From: Heloderma charlesbogerti | Taxonomy: Eukaryota; Chordata; Lepidosauria; Squamata; Helodermatidae | DNA: 64,000 nucleotides | Assembly: GCA_026122225.1 (NCBI GenBank) | Contig: JANEZZ010000300.1 | Span: 1-64,000 of the forward strand | Direction: 5' to 3' | Part shown: one piece after another, positions 21,690-33,872 of the stretch | Position numbering within the stretch: position 1 is the first letter of the stretch | Layout of the letters: every line of letters begins with the position of its first letter | Translations under genes and position numbers: made by a program | Notes under the pieces: model-generated | Seen by the model: the letters and a program-made list of their open reading frames with translations, nothing else | Told to the model about the DNA's origin: nothing | Databases searched by the model: none

Positions 21690-22060
21690 GCTCAACTTGG
21701 AGTGGACTCCAAACGGACTGCAGATCCATGCGGAACCACCAAGAGCGCCTCATCTGATGACCTCAGTGACGGGGCATGCTGGAGCGCTCTCAAATATTCT
21801 GGTCTCATGTTGTTTAGGGCTTTATATACCAATTGCAAAACTTTAAACCTGGCCCAGTAGCAAATAGGCAGCCAGTGCTGTATCCTCAGCAAAGATGTGA
21901 CATGCTGAAAAGGAACAGCTCCTGACGACAGCCGAACTGTTGCCTTCTGCCAAGCTGAGCTATTGCTGTGTCCTACACTAACTGTAGCTTCCAGACCAGC
22001 CTTATGGGCAGCCCCACTTATTCAGATGTGCCCAAAGTTAAGACATGAAGGACTTTCCTG
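21690..22060 (-). mobile_element. L2-type LINE fragment with ORF2 C-terminus
   Basis: A 66-codon minus frame ending at 21692 reads RIQHWLPICYWARFKVLQL and then VYKALNNMRPEYL, the conserved C-terminal region of L2-clade ORF2. Upstream sequence to about 22060 continues the same element out of frame. It lacks the 3' UTR at its left end. Confidence 0.8.
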
Positions 22061-25000
22061 AATTACCCAATAATAATAGATGTCAAGGATTCTACTTAGT
22101 TCCCTTCCAAAGCATTAAACTGGGTATCCTTGATCTTCCTCCTTGTAAAGCTCAGTGGACTAAGATGCCTTTCATGTCTTGTACTTCTTGGATTGCCAGG
22201 GCCACAGACAGGCTGAAGAAGAACCTAAAGTGAAGGGCCCAGAGCTAGAGAGGTTGTTATATGGCCAGGAATTGCACCTCTCCAGAGGATGATAACGTAC
22301 AAGGCCCAATCGGTATAAGAACCAGCAGGGCTGCCCAAGAAATGTTCCCTCTAGATATTTATCGCCACATGGGTAATTGATCGAAAGATACAAGATAGAG
22401 AGATAGAAGAGCCAAGAACTTTTTATTGGGCTATCTATCTTCTGCTGTTGTTGGGGCATGTAAGCTTTCACATTGCACAGGACTGTTCATCAGGCATGAG
22501 AGCTTGAAAGTGGATCCAGTAATGCAGGCTACTTTCCCTATTTGGCTATCTCCCATTCACATTTGCAGTGGTTTCCATTTCCACTTTGCTTTGCAGCGTT
22601 CAACATCATTTTCTTTGATAGGACACCGTTGGTCAGCTTTCAGGACCTGTCATGTCTGTTTAGAAGGGCCCAGTCTTTATGGGCCTCCTTCCATTTTCTC
22701 CCACTATCCGTAATGTTGTTTTGATGAGAACAGAGTCCTTGAGTGCACTGTGCTCTGTAAGAGTATTCATTATTGCAACAAGTCTATTTTAAGCCAATTT
22801 CCATCAGGTTTATTACACCCTGTGAATTCATTACACTTCTGCTCACCTGTGTAGGTGGCATGTGACGGAGTTATCACCCTTTCTTGCAGAGGGCAGGCAT
22901 GGATGGCTGAGTGGCTCTGTTTTAAGACCTAATGGCCTCTTATTTAATATAGTTTTATCTTCATCCTCCCTTAGCAATCATCGCCTTAAAAAATATAATC
23001 TCCATTATATTCATTCTGTTCTCTGCTGCAGAACAAATCAATGCTCCTCTCTGACGGTTTGAGATGGTTTAAGTGTGTTGGAAATCTGAGGAATCAATTG
23101 CACCCAGGTGCATAGAGAGGTGGGTAAGTAGAGGGCTCTTTTCCCCTAGAGAGAAATGGCTGGCGAGATTAGCTCCTTTTCTCATGACACAGCAGCTTTG
23201 TTTCAATTTCGCCCCCTTCAAAAATATAGCTGTGAGTGCTAAATCTTCCATGCCTGACTGCGGAGTGCAGAGACCAATACAAAGTTACATTTCACTTTGG
23301 ACTGACAGGTGGAAAGCCATAATCATGTCCCTTTCTTCATGATGAATGATGAATTTTCAAGTCGTAAAGTGGATCCAGGATGGCCACACTGTCAACGAAC
23401 AGTACATGCCGGTAGCTTCAGACAGGTAGCAAGGCCTGCAAGAAATGCCCTCCTTTCTATAAGATTGCATTTCTTAAAGAATCCAGGACATTGTTAAGGA
23501 GGGGTTTGCTATCAGGGACGGGACTGGGGAATGACATAAGTTTGTCATTACAGAGAAGAGTCTTTGAGTAGTGAAGTTCTACCCTCAAGGGGGTGTCTTC
23601 AGCAGCTGTTTTTTCTAGGATGTATCCCATGATGTTCCGATGGTGTAGTCCACACCTCCATTTTTGTTACAGATACATGCATGTTGCACAAAAGAGGGAT
23701 ACATTTTTCTACAATGTTCTGGACCAATCGTGGGACAGGCATTGAATTCTCAGAGTACCACTTTAAGTAGCAAGCTGGGGCACTTGTTTCTGATTAAATC
23801 TACTTGAAAACTGGTGAGCCAAGCTACTACTGCAAAATGGCAGGTTGATGTACCTGTCAACAATTAAATCATCCTACAAGTAGATGTCCCAGTCTACTAG
23901 GTCAAGCAACAGAGTGGAGCAACCCTCGAATAAATCTGCTTGTGTGCTGATGATACACTCTGGGTTCTCCAATTATAGACTAACTAGTGAGATCCACAGC
24001 AAAGTGTTGCAACGTGGAGTGGTCCAGTCATGCCCTCCTCCAAGAGACTCCATTCCATTCCCCCTGCCACGCAGTTTTCCATTTTATTCCTTGAATGGTC
24101 AGTTAAGCATTCTGTGGCCACTGAGGCCACATTGCATTCCTCATTGGGCTGTTTGAGGGTTTTCTTCCCCTTAGTTTCCCCGCCCCCCTAAATATTAGCA
24201 TACTTCTGTAAGCCCTGGTTCCCCAAGCCAATATCTCCCTCTTGAGCATTGATGTTGCCATTTTGGCTATCTAAGGTTCTACACTCACATTGGAACTAGA
24301 AGGAATGATGTACTAGCCCACAAGAAAACCCATGCTTCAGTCCACAATTTCTGGTCTATCGCCATCCTTTTCTTTACTGAGAAGCTTGTGATCAAGGATA
24401 TCTGAGCACCATCTTCCCTTCTTAGATGTGCATTTTTGCTTATTCAAGCCGCAGGCTCTCAAAGCAGACCTCAGAGGCAGCATTGTAAGGGGATATGTCC
24501 GTTTCCCTCTTAACCAGGGCTTCAGTCTTGCAAAACAGCCAGTGCTGTCCTTTCCATGGAGAGGCAGCCAGCATCTAATCAGGTTTCACTCCTTTGTTGC
24601 AGCTATTGATCCTCGGCACTGTAAGATGCAAATAGCCAAGCCTGACAGGATTCAGGGTGTTTTATCATCAATGGAGAGTAATTATGCTTGGCTGCACCAA
24701 TATTGGATTGTTAAGCCCCAGGATAATGCACAAGGTAAAGACATTTAGAAGGCAGTCCACCTCAGGGAGTTGTGTAAATGTGATGGATAGAGTGAGAGAA
24801 GGATAGCTGAATTACAGCCCTCAGGGACTGACAGACGCATGAGTGGGGAGGGAGGAGGGAGGTAGCCTTGGTGATCTCGGTAGGAAAAAAAAGGGAAAGA
24901 GAGAGAATGCGCTGCCATTGATGCTGAGTCCCAACATGGAGGCAAGGCTATAATTTTCTATTACTATCTAAATCTTTGCAATGTGCTGTGTGTCAAAAAA

Positions 25001-26814
25001 GAAAACACGCATGCTGGAAATCACCAGTGGATACCATCAGCCCTTTGACCTGACTCTGCAGCTTGGTGTTGTACCTAATGTGTTCTGAGGTAGTGTTGTT
25101 TTGGCCTGGGGAACTTGGGCCTTTGAGGCCACTTAACTAGGGAAGTACGGAACCACAAAGAGGAAGTGCAGAACAGCAGAGCAGCAAATGAACAAAAATA
25201 TTTAGGACAATATTTGGATAAGAGGAAGCGCATGCATTGGAGGCAAAGGATCTCTGTATAAGAAAAATTCACTGAGTGTGTATGCACAAATGTGCACCTG
25301 TATGGATGTGTATTGTGTGTTCCACTGGAATCCAGGGGCCTATAAGTCTATTACCCGGTGTCTCTGCTCTAATTCTTTTTCCACACCATATCAAGTAGAA
25401 ACACTCATTTAGAGAAGTTTGCAGTGTAATGCCTTCTTTTTTCCATTTCATACTACAAAGACAACAACCTACGACTCATCCTGTATGTTCAAAGCACATT
25501 CTTAAGTATTTCTATCCAGGTGCACCTTGAGCTCTCCTGCTCTTCCTTCTATATGGAGGTTCCCTAGTATAGTGCATATTATATAATACAGCTCGTGTCT
25601 CTTGTAGGACAGGAGCTTGATTGTATTTTGTAGGTTAGGTTGAGTGAAGTCTCCATCAACATCTTTCAGAGCTGGTTGAGATGTGGTGTGCCTCATTTTA
25701 TGTTGCAGGCACTGGTTTCTTTTTTGTTTGGCTGTTTGATAAAGGAACTCATTACATTGCTGATCTCTTTCAATATTTCTGGTTTATTTGGCTATGGGAA
25801 GCAGGGCAGTACTAGGTCCTTTCTTCTCAGACCCACATTCAGTGAAGTGGGGAGAGGGGGAAGCACGAAAGGAAAACTATGGAAACGTGGCTAAAAAAAA
25901 CAGTGGTGTGTGTGTGATCAATCTACCACTCTCATCACCTTGCAGTAAAGATCTTCTAAATAGATAAATAGCAGAATCTCTTATTGACATAAGAATTGGG
26001 CTAACCTTTGCAGAGTCTGGTGCATGAAGTAGCTAAGCTGTCTTAGCTGTGGGGGGGGGAATGTATCTCTCCACAGAGATGCTGTGTTAGCTAGCTAATC
26101 CCCAGCTCTGATCGCAGCAAACCTGTAAGTAGACTCAGGGAGGGGAAAAAATCTCCTTTCCTGGTTGTTATTCATGCTGAGTGAATCTCAAACCTGTCAA
26201 AAACAAAGTTGAGCCATTTTCTTTCCGAAATCTATGAAATTTTGGAGATGGATTGTTGGTAAAAGGGATTTCCTGGTGAGGCAATCATGATAGGCAATTC
26301 CCAAGGAAGCCCCACCTTCACGCACAGTGCTGGTCCTCAAAACTGAGAACTGTATTAATGTCTTTAAAAACAAACAAAGCTGTAATAAAATGTTGTCAAT
26401 CAGATGTTTTGATTTTTAGTAGGGATGGGGGCTCCCATCACCTAGGCTGCTTGGTATGCAGAGCCAGCTGAATTGGGTGTGTCCACACTGAAATCAAATG
26501 AGCCTCAAATCAGCACTGACCAGCTAAACAGCTAACAAGCACCATATTCACACTGGCCATTACTTCATTTCAACAAATGGTTCAGGGCATTCTGTTTTCA
26601 CTCTGGGAGGAGTTAAAGCACAGGTGCCACAATGGAAGTATTGGTAGCAGATGTTTGTGATACTTCTGGAGTGCAGTATGGGGGAGGGCCCATAGACCTG
26701 GATATGGTATAGGGTTGGTTCAGACGCAATGCCAAACCATTGGCTACATGAATGAGCATTTGGGAAGGTGAGCACTCTCCATTCCCTTCTCTCCCTTGGT
26801 AACCCAATTTGCTT
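22061..26814. other. Long gene-free stretch, mostly single-copy
   Basis: I see no SINE or LINE with confidence across most of this 4.7 kb. It includes a TATC-like patch near 22385-22440, a G10 run at 26051-26060 and many short chance frames. The stretch 22790-23050 has a noncoding-conserved texture (CAGGTTTATTACACC, CAATCATCGCCTTAAAA) but is untested. Confidence 0.45.
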
Positions 26815-26950
26815 CTTCCTACAGTGTGTGGTAAACCATAGTTTGCCATTTATAGTTTGCCCTGCAACCCAGCATTTGAAACTATGGTTGGATCCTACTT
26901 TCCAATCTTGATTTTCAAGGCAAGCTCAATCCACAGTTTGCTGGGAAAGG
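26815..26950. repeat. Foldback-like repeat with AACCATAGTTTG arms
   Basis: AAACCATAGTTTGCC near 26832 is mirrored by GAAACTATGGTTGG near 26878, with a second AGTTTGCTGGG to the right. It may be a decayed relative of the neighbouring foldback. Confidence 0.4.
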
Positions 26951-26995
26951 ACTGCAACATGTGAAGGGAGAAAGGAAGTGACGGCCCAAGTTCAC

Positions 26996-27282
26996 ACAAC
27001 ACAACAGGCCAGCATACGGGTTGAATATGGGTTGTCATTGGATTGTTGTGTTATGTGCAACTAGCTGTGTTAACAAACCATGGCTTGTTAACCATGAACA
27101 ACCTACAGTTCAAAACCAAGCAACAAACCATGGGTTCTCTTCATGGGTTGTTTGTGGTTAACAAAACATGGTTTGTTACTGTGGCTGGGTTTACACAACA
27201 CAACAACCCACGATTCAGTGACAACCAACGATTCCACCCATACTCAACACATACTCTGGCTTGTATTGTGTAAACACAGAGT
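26996..27282. mobile_element. Foldback DNA element with AACCATGGGTT core, copy 2
   Basis: The left arm, with TTCACACAACACAACAGGCC through TTAACAAACCATGGCTTG, pairs with a right arm ending TTGTATTGTGTAAACAC. The centre keeps ACAAACCATGGGTTCTC and CATGGGTTGTTTGTGG. The arms are about 100 bases with mismatches. Noncoding. Confidence 0.7.
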
Positions 27283-27959
27283 TCCCAAAGGCTTATTCAT
27301 GTAGCTCCAAACCATGGCTAGGTGTTACTTCTGAACTAGCCCATAGAATCATGCTAAAGATCCTCCTTGCCTCTCTAGTTCTATGTTTCTCTTTAGCTCA
27401 ATAGGCAAGAGGCAAAATCCTTGTAAGGCACAGGGAAATGCTGCATATCTACTGTGGTGTTCACTGGACTGGCACTCCTTCCTAGTTTAGGCTTAACTTG
27501 TAACATCTGTTCCCAAAGGATTGGCCACCACTGAGTTAAAGGGTAGACAAAATACAGCGTGGTCTTTTTCTCAGTGGAGCAAGTTCTCAATTCCTGAATG
27601 GGTTTGTTCTTGCAAACTTCGCCAAATTAAGGGCTCCTCTTTCCCTGGATGCCTCTGACCACCACAGAAAGAAGCACAGCCTCCTTGCTGCATAGAGCAT
27701 GACATCACTGAGCATGATTGCCCTCCATGTGGGGAAAGTCAGGTTCATGTTCCAGTACATCAAGCTTGAGTGCACATACATCTTCCCAAATAACATCTAC
27801 AAAAGTCCTCAAAGGTAACTGTTGCCACGTGAACACAGCCACGGACAATGGTTTTAGCTCAGCCTTTATTCCTTGGTAGGTTCACCAAGAAAAAATATTG
27901 GCCATGATCCAGGCCAACTTAAGTCCCATTAATCTGAACGGGAGAGTTAAGCACGTGCC
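27283..27959. other. Gene-free stretch
   Basis: Single-copy-looking. A AAGTCCCATTAATCTGAACGG motif at 27921 is a relative of the short squamate palindromic repeat. Confidence 0.4.
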
Positions 27960-27964
27960 TCAGT

Positions 27965-28086
27965 CTCCCCCATTGAAGCAAGGGGGATATGTTGTGCCCA
28001 GTATGTTTCGGGTCTCGAACTGCTGACCTGCCAACCCTTCCAGTTTGCAGTTCAGCGTCTTAACCACTAAGCCACCGCGGCCCCTT
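27965..28086 (-). repeat. tRNA-derived SINE head (third tRNA type)
   Basis: On the minus strand it reads GGCCGCGGTGGCTTAGTGG with A box, then GTTAAGACGCTGAACTGC and a B-box-like GCAGTTCGAGACCCG. This differs from the two main tRNA SINE heads here. No acceptor stem pairing was found, so it is not called a tRNA gene. Confidence 0.65.
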
Positions 28087-28174
28087 TTGGGGAACACACT
28101 GAGGAGTAAATGCTTGGAGCTGAAGTGAAACCATCCTAGTTCTACCGGAACAATTATCATTGAGCGCATATGTA

Positions 28175-28372
28175 TCCTGATTTTCTTCCAAGGAACTCAG
28201 GACAGTGTACATGGTTTCCCGCATCATAAATCAAAATCCTTATAACAACCTTGTGAAGCTGAGCAAGAGCGACAAGTCTGAGGCACCTCAGTGACCTGCA
28301 TGACTAAGAGGGGTTTTCAGCCATGATCACTCTGGACCACTTCTAACACACTAGCCATGGCTGTACCATACA
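28175..28372 (-). repeat. Sauria/ACA-like SINE, old copy
   Basis: TTTTCTTCCAAGGAACTCAGG, CTTATAACAACCTTGTGAAG and TTTTCAGCCATGATC follow the reverse-complement order. Confidence 0.55.
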
Positions 28373-28602
28373 CTGGCACTTTAACTCTGCTGCTTATTAC
28401 CGTTGTAAATATTTGACAGTGCCAAGCTAGGAATGTCCTGCGCTGCCACTTTTTTTTTTAGTAGATTGCTACCATAGTCTAATGTGATCTTCCTGGCAAC
28501 TTGTAGAAACTGTTCAAAATCCACCCCCTCACCATCCCAAAAGATGGTCAGTTTCGCAAAGGGAGGCCAGATGCAAAAGAGTTTAACAGATGTGTGGAGG
28601 GG

Positions 28603-28653
28603 GGAATTTTAGCAGGTGTAGCTTGCATGACAAGTTACGCCTGCTGAAATTCC
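28603..28653. repeat. Hairpin with 23-base arms
   Basis: Arms 28603-28625 (GGAATTTTAGCAGGTGTAGC..) and 28631-28653 pair with three mismatches around a 5-base loop. It lies inside a possibly repetitive segment at 28480-28700. Confidence 0.7.
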
Positions 28654-29119
28654 CTGTTCTATACAACTATTAAAGGTCTGTCCTTTTTTGTTTTTGTTCA
28701 TTGCATCTGCCCACCCTAGTTTTGCATTATTATAGAAGCGTTTAGTGAGCGTCTTATATTACATTGCAGCTTGAAATAAGCAACAGTTTTGGGTTCAGAA
28801 TTGCTCTACAGTCAGTCATCTCTTCTTTACTACTGTTTTGAAAATGGAGCACAGAATGAGAAGAAAAGTGGCATCTTTGGGAGGATGAATGTCTGGCGTG
28901 TCGTACTTAGAAAGGAATGGGGAGAAAGAATGAATCTTCCATCACCAAGCCATAAGCACAATTGTTTATGATAATCCTAAGAAGGCACACAACTAGACAC
29001 ATTTCCATTTAAATACTTAGTCAATGGAGCAAACTCTTTCTTAATCTGTGTTCATCATCAGAAAAAAAAATAATGAGCAGAAATGTCATTTTTAGCAGGG
29101 CTGGGGGGAGGGGAGGCCA
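28654..29119. other. Gene-free stretch, nothing recognised
   Basis: No supported feature. Short A-run near 29061. Confidence 0.4.
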
Positions 29120-29470
29120 TTTATTTATTTATTTATTTATTATATTTAAACCCTCATTCTCTCCTACTTTCTCCAGGGGTAGACTTTTCTCATGGCAGCC
29201 TCTCAACAGCCCTGTGGTGTTGGTTAGATGGAGATGTAGTGACTGGTTTAAGGTCACCATCCAGTGGCTGAGCAAGTATTTGAACCCAGGCCTTTCTGGT
29301 CCAAGAGCAACACTCCAACCAGCCTTCCCCAATCGGGTGCCATCCAGGTGTTTTGGACTTCAACTCCCATCAGCCCTACCCAAGATGGCTGGCTGGGAGT
29401 TGTAGTCCAAAACATCTGGACGGCACCCGGTTGGAGAAAGTTGCTCTAACCACAGTAGCTCACAGTGGGA
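29120..29470 (-). repeat. Sauria/ACA-like SINE interrupted by a foldback element
   Basis: TTTATTTATTTATTTATTTA tail, AGGTCACCATCCAGTGGCTG, TTTGAACCCAGGCC and CAACACTCCAACCA. The head continues only after the insertion, as CTCTAACCACAGTAGC. Confidence 0.75.
29322..29443. mobile_element. Foldback MITE of the GGTGCC..CCAGATG family, copy 2
   Basis: It splits the SINE and is flanked by CTCCAACCA (29313-29321) and CTCTAACCA (29444-29452), a target-site duplication of the SINE sequence. The arms CCAGGTGTTTTGGACTTC and AGTCCAAAACATCTGG pair, with AACTCCCATCAG against GGGAGTTG inside. Confidence 0.8.
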
Positions 29471-29854
29471 AATATACTTTGATTCTAGATCAAATTGGGC
29501 TGAATCCTAGTACCTCTTTTGGGGGCAGCCACTGCAGCAGTAATTGATCCAAACATCTTCTAATGGAAATCCACTGTTTACTGTAGGATCGCCAGGTGGT
29601 AGCACCCATGACAAATACCTCCCCTGCCCCCTCCAAGTGCCACTTGGTTTTCCAGTTGCATCTCCATTGCTTCATTCTGATGGCCTCTTTGAGCTGTTAC
29701 CTCACAATATGGCAGACAGTGAATGAGACTGAAATGTGCAAGCAAGAGACATCCCTTCTTGCACTCGTCTGCTTCCCACTCTGAAGGAGATGGAAGAGAT
29801 AAAGGGGTGGGGGATTGGAGGGGATGGCAGCAGAACTGAATTGACAGGCCATGG

Positions 29855-30051
29855 AGGAGCCCATAGTTCAGTGGTAGAGCACCAGCTTTGTATGTCAAAG
29901 ATTCCAGCTTCAATCCCCTGCATCTCTGGTTAAGAAAGGCTCATGCAGTTGATGAGAAAAAATCTGGGTCTTTAACCTTGCCAAGCTGCTGCCATTCAGG
30001 GTAGGTAACAGTGGGTTAGTTTGACCTGGTAGAAGGCAGCTTCATACATTG
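29855..30051 (+). repeat. tRNA-derived SINE (second family)
   Basis: GAGCCCATAGTTCAGTGGTAGAGC, CTTCAATCCCCTGCATCTC, CAAGCTGCTGCCATTC and GGCAGCTTCATACATTG in family order. Confidence 0.8.
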
Positions 30052-31380
30052 TCATGCCGTCACCATAACCCCACTCAAAGTGTCTTGCTGACAAAACTAG
30101 GTACTGGGCAGGGCTCTACACTTATAATAGCATTTAAAATTATCTCCTTCCTGAATGATCCCAAACTTTCAGAGGATAAAATATGGAGTTGGTGAAATGT
30201 GAATATGCATCCCTTTTCCCTTGTTGGAGGAGAGCGGAACTAAGTTCCATGATTATGATGCATCTGCTGGAGAATGAAGTGTCCCACAAGGGGCTCTTCG
30301 CATTAGCAGAATTACTAGAATTTTTTTTCTTTTTCTTTCAGAAGTTGTGCGCTCTGGGTTATTTCCCTGAACCAACAACCCTTGCTTAGATGGGCAGGCT
30401 GTGTTAATCACGCATTCTTGTCTGTATCCTTGGTCAGTCTGAGGCCTCTGCGTGCTTGTCCTGGAATCTATGTGCCCCACTCGTTTCTGTGCAAGGTAGA
30501 TAGATAATTAATAATACACATACCCTATCCTTGTTTGTGCAAGACTGCATTTGGAAGTGGTGGCGGTTGCCAGTGGAGTAACGCCAACCCAAATCGTTGC
30601 ATCAGTGTGGCATTGTAAGTTGATTCACAACCCTGGCACAATACCCAAAGTTATGACATTGTGCTGGCAGGCTGGTCATCGCACTCCCAGCCTGACAGCT
30701 CTTTACAAAGGCATGTAAGTATCTCCCCTCTGTTGTGGTACATAGAATAAGCAGTAATATAAAAAAATGTAGAAGTATCAAGATCTTTAAAACTATATAT
30801 CCCTGTGAAACTGATGTGCTGGACTTGCCCAAGCTGAGGGATATAAAAATGAATTAAGGGAAGGATCTTTTGGAAGACCTTGACAACAAATGAATTTGTT
30901 TAATAGGAGAAAAGAGATGGAAAGATTTCAAAAACAGCAACCAGAATTGTGGAGCATAATATTAGAATAATGGCAAGATATTATACCAGAATTATGGTAA
31001 AGAGAATGGCACAACTGGATTTATTGGTGGATGAATCTGAGAAGTTCTTGTCCAACTCAATGATGAGTAAATCCATCTTTGCAAAAGTAAAGACGCTGGT
31101 GGGAATTATCAACTTCTAGAGGCTCAAAGACACAAATAAGGCTTGAGACGGACATACAAACAGGTATGGGTGCAGGATATTTTCGCTATAGGGCAAGTCT
31201 GCTTCTTCTCGCCTTCACTCCTGTACTGACACACATGTATCTGACTCTGGAGTGAAAGCTGGTTGAAGTCTTGGGGAGGGGCAGCAGGCAGGGTGTCTAC
31301 TTTGTTTACACATACTCATCTGATTAAAAGTTTGTTCACCGCTTTATTTTAGAAAGCGTTTACATTTTATTATATATTTG
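30052..31380. other. Gene-free stretch, nothing recognised
   Basis: AT-rich, including a TTTTTTTTCTTTTTC run near 30322. No gene was recognised. The 30860-31140 stretch is A-rich and could be an old LINE piece, but no motif supports it. Confidence 0.4.
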
Positions 31381-31384
31381 CACT

Positions 31385-31645
31385 TTGAAATTGTCTCTGA
31401 TAGACAATCAACTCTGTGCACAGCCCTCCCCTGAGAAAGTGGGATCTTGTTTTATGATTGACACCAGGCCAGCCAGTCAGCTAAGTGTGAAGTCTTGCCC
31501 TGAGAAAGGAGGAACTTGCTTTATGATAGACTCAAGGGCTTGTCAATTGGCGCTCTGCAAATCTGGATTCTCTTCAAGCAGAAACAAAAAGATCCTCCCT
31601 GACTCCAGTTCTGGGCAGAAAGCTGCATGTGTGCCACAGTGTTAG
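31385..31645 (+). other. Open frame with a 69-bp in-frame tandem duplication
   Basis: The frame encodes PEKVGSCFMIDTRPASQL and then PEKGGTCFMIDSRACQL; the two DNA units start at 31431 and 31500. An upstream SLIDNQLCAQP may be a third, shorter relative. No family was recognised, and there is no promoter, intron or Kozak evidence. It is probably noncoding sequence with a chance frame kept by duplication. Confidence 0.4.
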
Positions 31646-32423
31646 TGAATATGATTCCATAGTGGGTTTGTCACTGAATTTTTGAACAACTTTCTTCACC
31701 CTACCTTACCCAGTATCTCTTCTTACACGTACAACTCACTGAAGGCCAGAACAAAGCTAGATATCTCATTGTCAAAGATACATAACCTACAACAAGGTGT
31801 CTCAGTAGCCTTAAGACTTTAGGAAGGCACTACAAATCTGCCATGGCAAGAAAATGTGTGTGCATGTGTGCGTGTGTGTGTTTAAACTTAGAGACAAATA
31901 AGTCTGTCTGGCCATCTTAAACCCACATGTTTAATGCATACAGCTTCAATATACTGTATACGTGCATATCTATTAAATGTAAAACACATGTGTGTAATTG
32001 TATTTGCCGTACCCTGCACCAAAGTAGTTATTTCTTTTTATTGGGAAAATTGTTAGATTTGATGGCAGTATGTAATTAGTAGCTTGCCAGCCCTAATTAC
32101 AGGCCTGTGCTCCAGCAGAACTGATGTAGCGTTCCTGTGCATATACTATGGTGTACCACGAAATAGGAGTTTGGAAGAATGCCATGTCGCTGGATCATCA
32201 TATATTTGCCGTGGTAAAAGGCTGTTGCTGCGATAGTTTATGTGGTGACGGGAGTGGGAAGCGAGTACTGGGTATATTGCAAACCAGAAGACTTTCTTTG
32301 TTAAATGAACCACAATTGTAAACCACAAATTACAGCTTCGCAAACTGTAGATTTTAAGCCTGGGCTCTTTGTGTAAACAGAAGTTTCTTTGTGTGTTAGC
32401 AAAATACACACAAAAGGAATGCA

Positions 32424-32424
<1 letters not shown>
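31646..32424. other. Gene-free stretch
   Basis: Includes a GT-rich patch at 31855-31881. The 32285-32380 segment has AACCACAATTGTAAACCAC, which is foldback-like. No gene was seen. Confidence 0.4.

Positions 32425-32454
<30 letters not shown>
32425..32454. repeat. (GT)n microsatellite
   Basis: About 15 GT units. Confidence 0.95.
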
Positions 32455-32458
<4 letters not shown>

Positions 32459-32814
32459 GCCAAAGCAGCACTTCAGGAGAAAAAAAGCATCAGCCTATTT
32501 GGTGCCGTTAAACATAGTTACAGTATTAGTCTGAAGTGTAACATCCAGAAGCCCAAGATTCTAGAAATGACAGTGTTTTGACACAGTTGATATATCACGG
32601 CCTGATGTCTTGAAGAGTGTTAGCAGGTCCTTGCAAAACGATTTTGTAATAGAACAAGATACATTTTATTACAGTATGATAAAACACATTCTGCAGTAGG
32701 GACCGGAAGCAAGAGATGAATATCTCAAGAAAAGGCAGTTGTTTGTTCACAGTTCTGGTATTTCACAAGACTGCCATCAAATCATGCATTTCTCTCATTG
32801 CTCAGGCCACACCA
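32455..32814. other. Gene-free stretch, nothing recognised
   Basis: No supported feature. Confidence 0.35.
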
Positions 32815-33680
32815 TAGGCCGCCTCTCCTCAAATCACAGTCCAGGTTCCACAGCTCCTTCCGTATCCAGCACAAACTCCTGGACTCCTTACTGTCAACAT
32901 TTTCCTTGGCAGTACTCCACCTTTACCTTTCTGTTCTTATGTCCTGTCCCATTGCTTCCCATAGCCTCCTCTCTTCCAACTGTGCCACCCTCCAATGCCC
33001 ATACATATTCTGCTTCCTTAAAAGGCTCTGCCCATTCTCCCTGGCTGCCCCTCATGCATGGAAATCCCTTCCCAGAACATCTATTGAGAGCTTTCTCATT
33101 GAGTATGGGTTGCTGGTGTACCATGGGTTGTTTGTTGAACTGTGGGTTAGCATGTTGTCTGAACCCAGGACATTTTCTCCGGGGTGGCTTGTTAACCATG
33201 CAGTGTGGCTTATGTTTCTCGAACAAGACACTTTGAGAACCCATGGTTTCTTGTTGGGTTGTTTAGGGTGGTTAACAAGCCACACTGCATGCTTAACAAG
33301 CCACCCTGTGGGAAATGTCCTGGGTTCGGACAACATGCTATGGTTCAACAAACAGTCACCCATGGTTCAACAAACAATCCATGGTTCAACAACAACCCAC
33401 ACTCAACCACTGAGTGTGGGTTAGCATATTGTGTGAATAGCCTCTCTCTCTCTCTCTCCAAATCCCTCCTGCAAAACTGTTTGGCACAACCTCTTAGTCC
33501 TCACCTCACACCTGTAACTGCTCCTATTTATCCCCTCTTTCGTTGCCTCTGTCCTTCCTTTACTCACTTCCTCTGTTGTCTTCCCAACTGCTTACATTTT
33601 AGATTGTGCACTTCTCAGGCCGGGGACCATTTCCCACCCCTTTATGTTACTCTGCAAAATGCAGGCGTGCACCAGTAGCA
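32815..33680 (+). mobile_element. Non-LTR retrotransposon 3' fragment, interrupted
   Basis: Translation gives FRIQHKLLDSLLSTF and later SLAAPHAWKSLP. This is the layout of a LINE ORF2 C-terminus (RIQHKLL..FKALHGLAP..LAAPHTWNALP), followed after the insertion by KSLLQNCLAQP and a 3' UTR with TTTAGATTGTGCACTTCTC. A foldback element at 33104-33437 splits it. The clade is uncertain. Confidence 0.55.
33104..33437. mobile_element. Foldback DNA element with AACCATGGGTT core, copy 3
   Basis: The left arm (about 33128-33212) and right arm (about 33271-33352) pair over roughly 75-80 bases, sharing CATGTTGTCTGAACCCAGG and GGTGGCTTGTTAACCATGC. Extra TTGTTGAACCATGG units at the right look like local tandem copies. 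The opposing open frames across it are by-products of the palindrome. Confidence 0.75.
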
Positions 33681-33697
33681 CATTCATAAAATAAGAG

Positions 33698-33872
33698 GGA
33701 GGCTGCCTTATACCAGGGCAAACAATTTGACTCTTCTCTGGCTGTAAGCAGCGCTCCAGATTCTCAGGCACGGAGAGGTCTTTCTGAGATCCTTTTAGCT
33801 GGGGAGGGGCTAGGGATTGAACTTGGGGCCACCTGCATGCAAAGCATGTGGTCTTCCACTAAGCTATAGAAG
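33698..33872 (-). repeat. tRNA-derived SINE (second family)
   Basis: GGCTGCCTTATACCAGGGC, GGGATTGAACTTGGGGCC and CCACTAAGCTATAG are reverse complements of the end block, B box and A box. Confidence 0.8.

Noticed and set aside
32739..33678. Frames of 157-208 codons as a gene
   Set aside because: They pass through a LINE fragment and a foldback element. The open length comes from the repeat.
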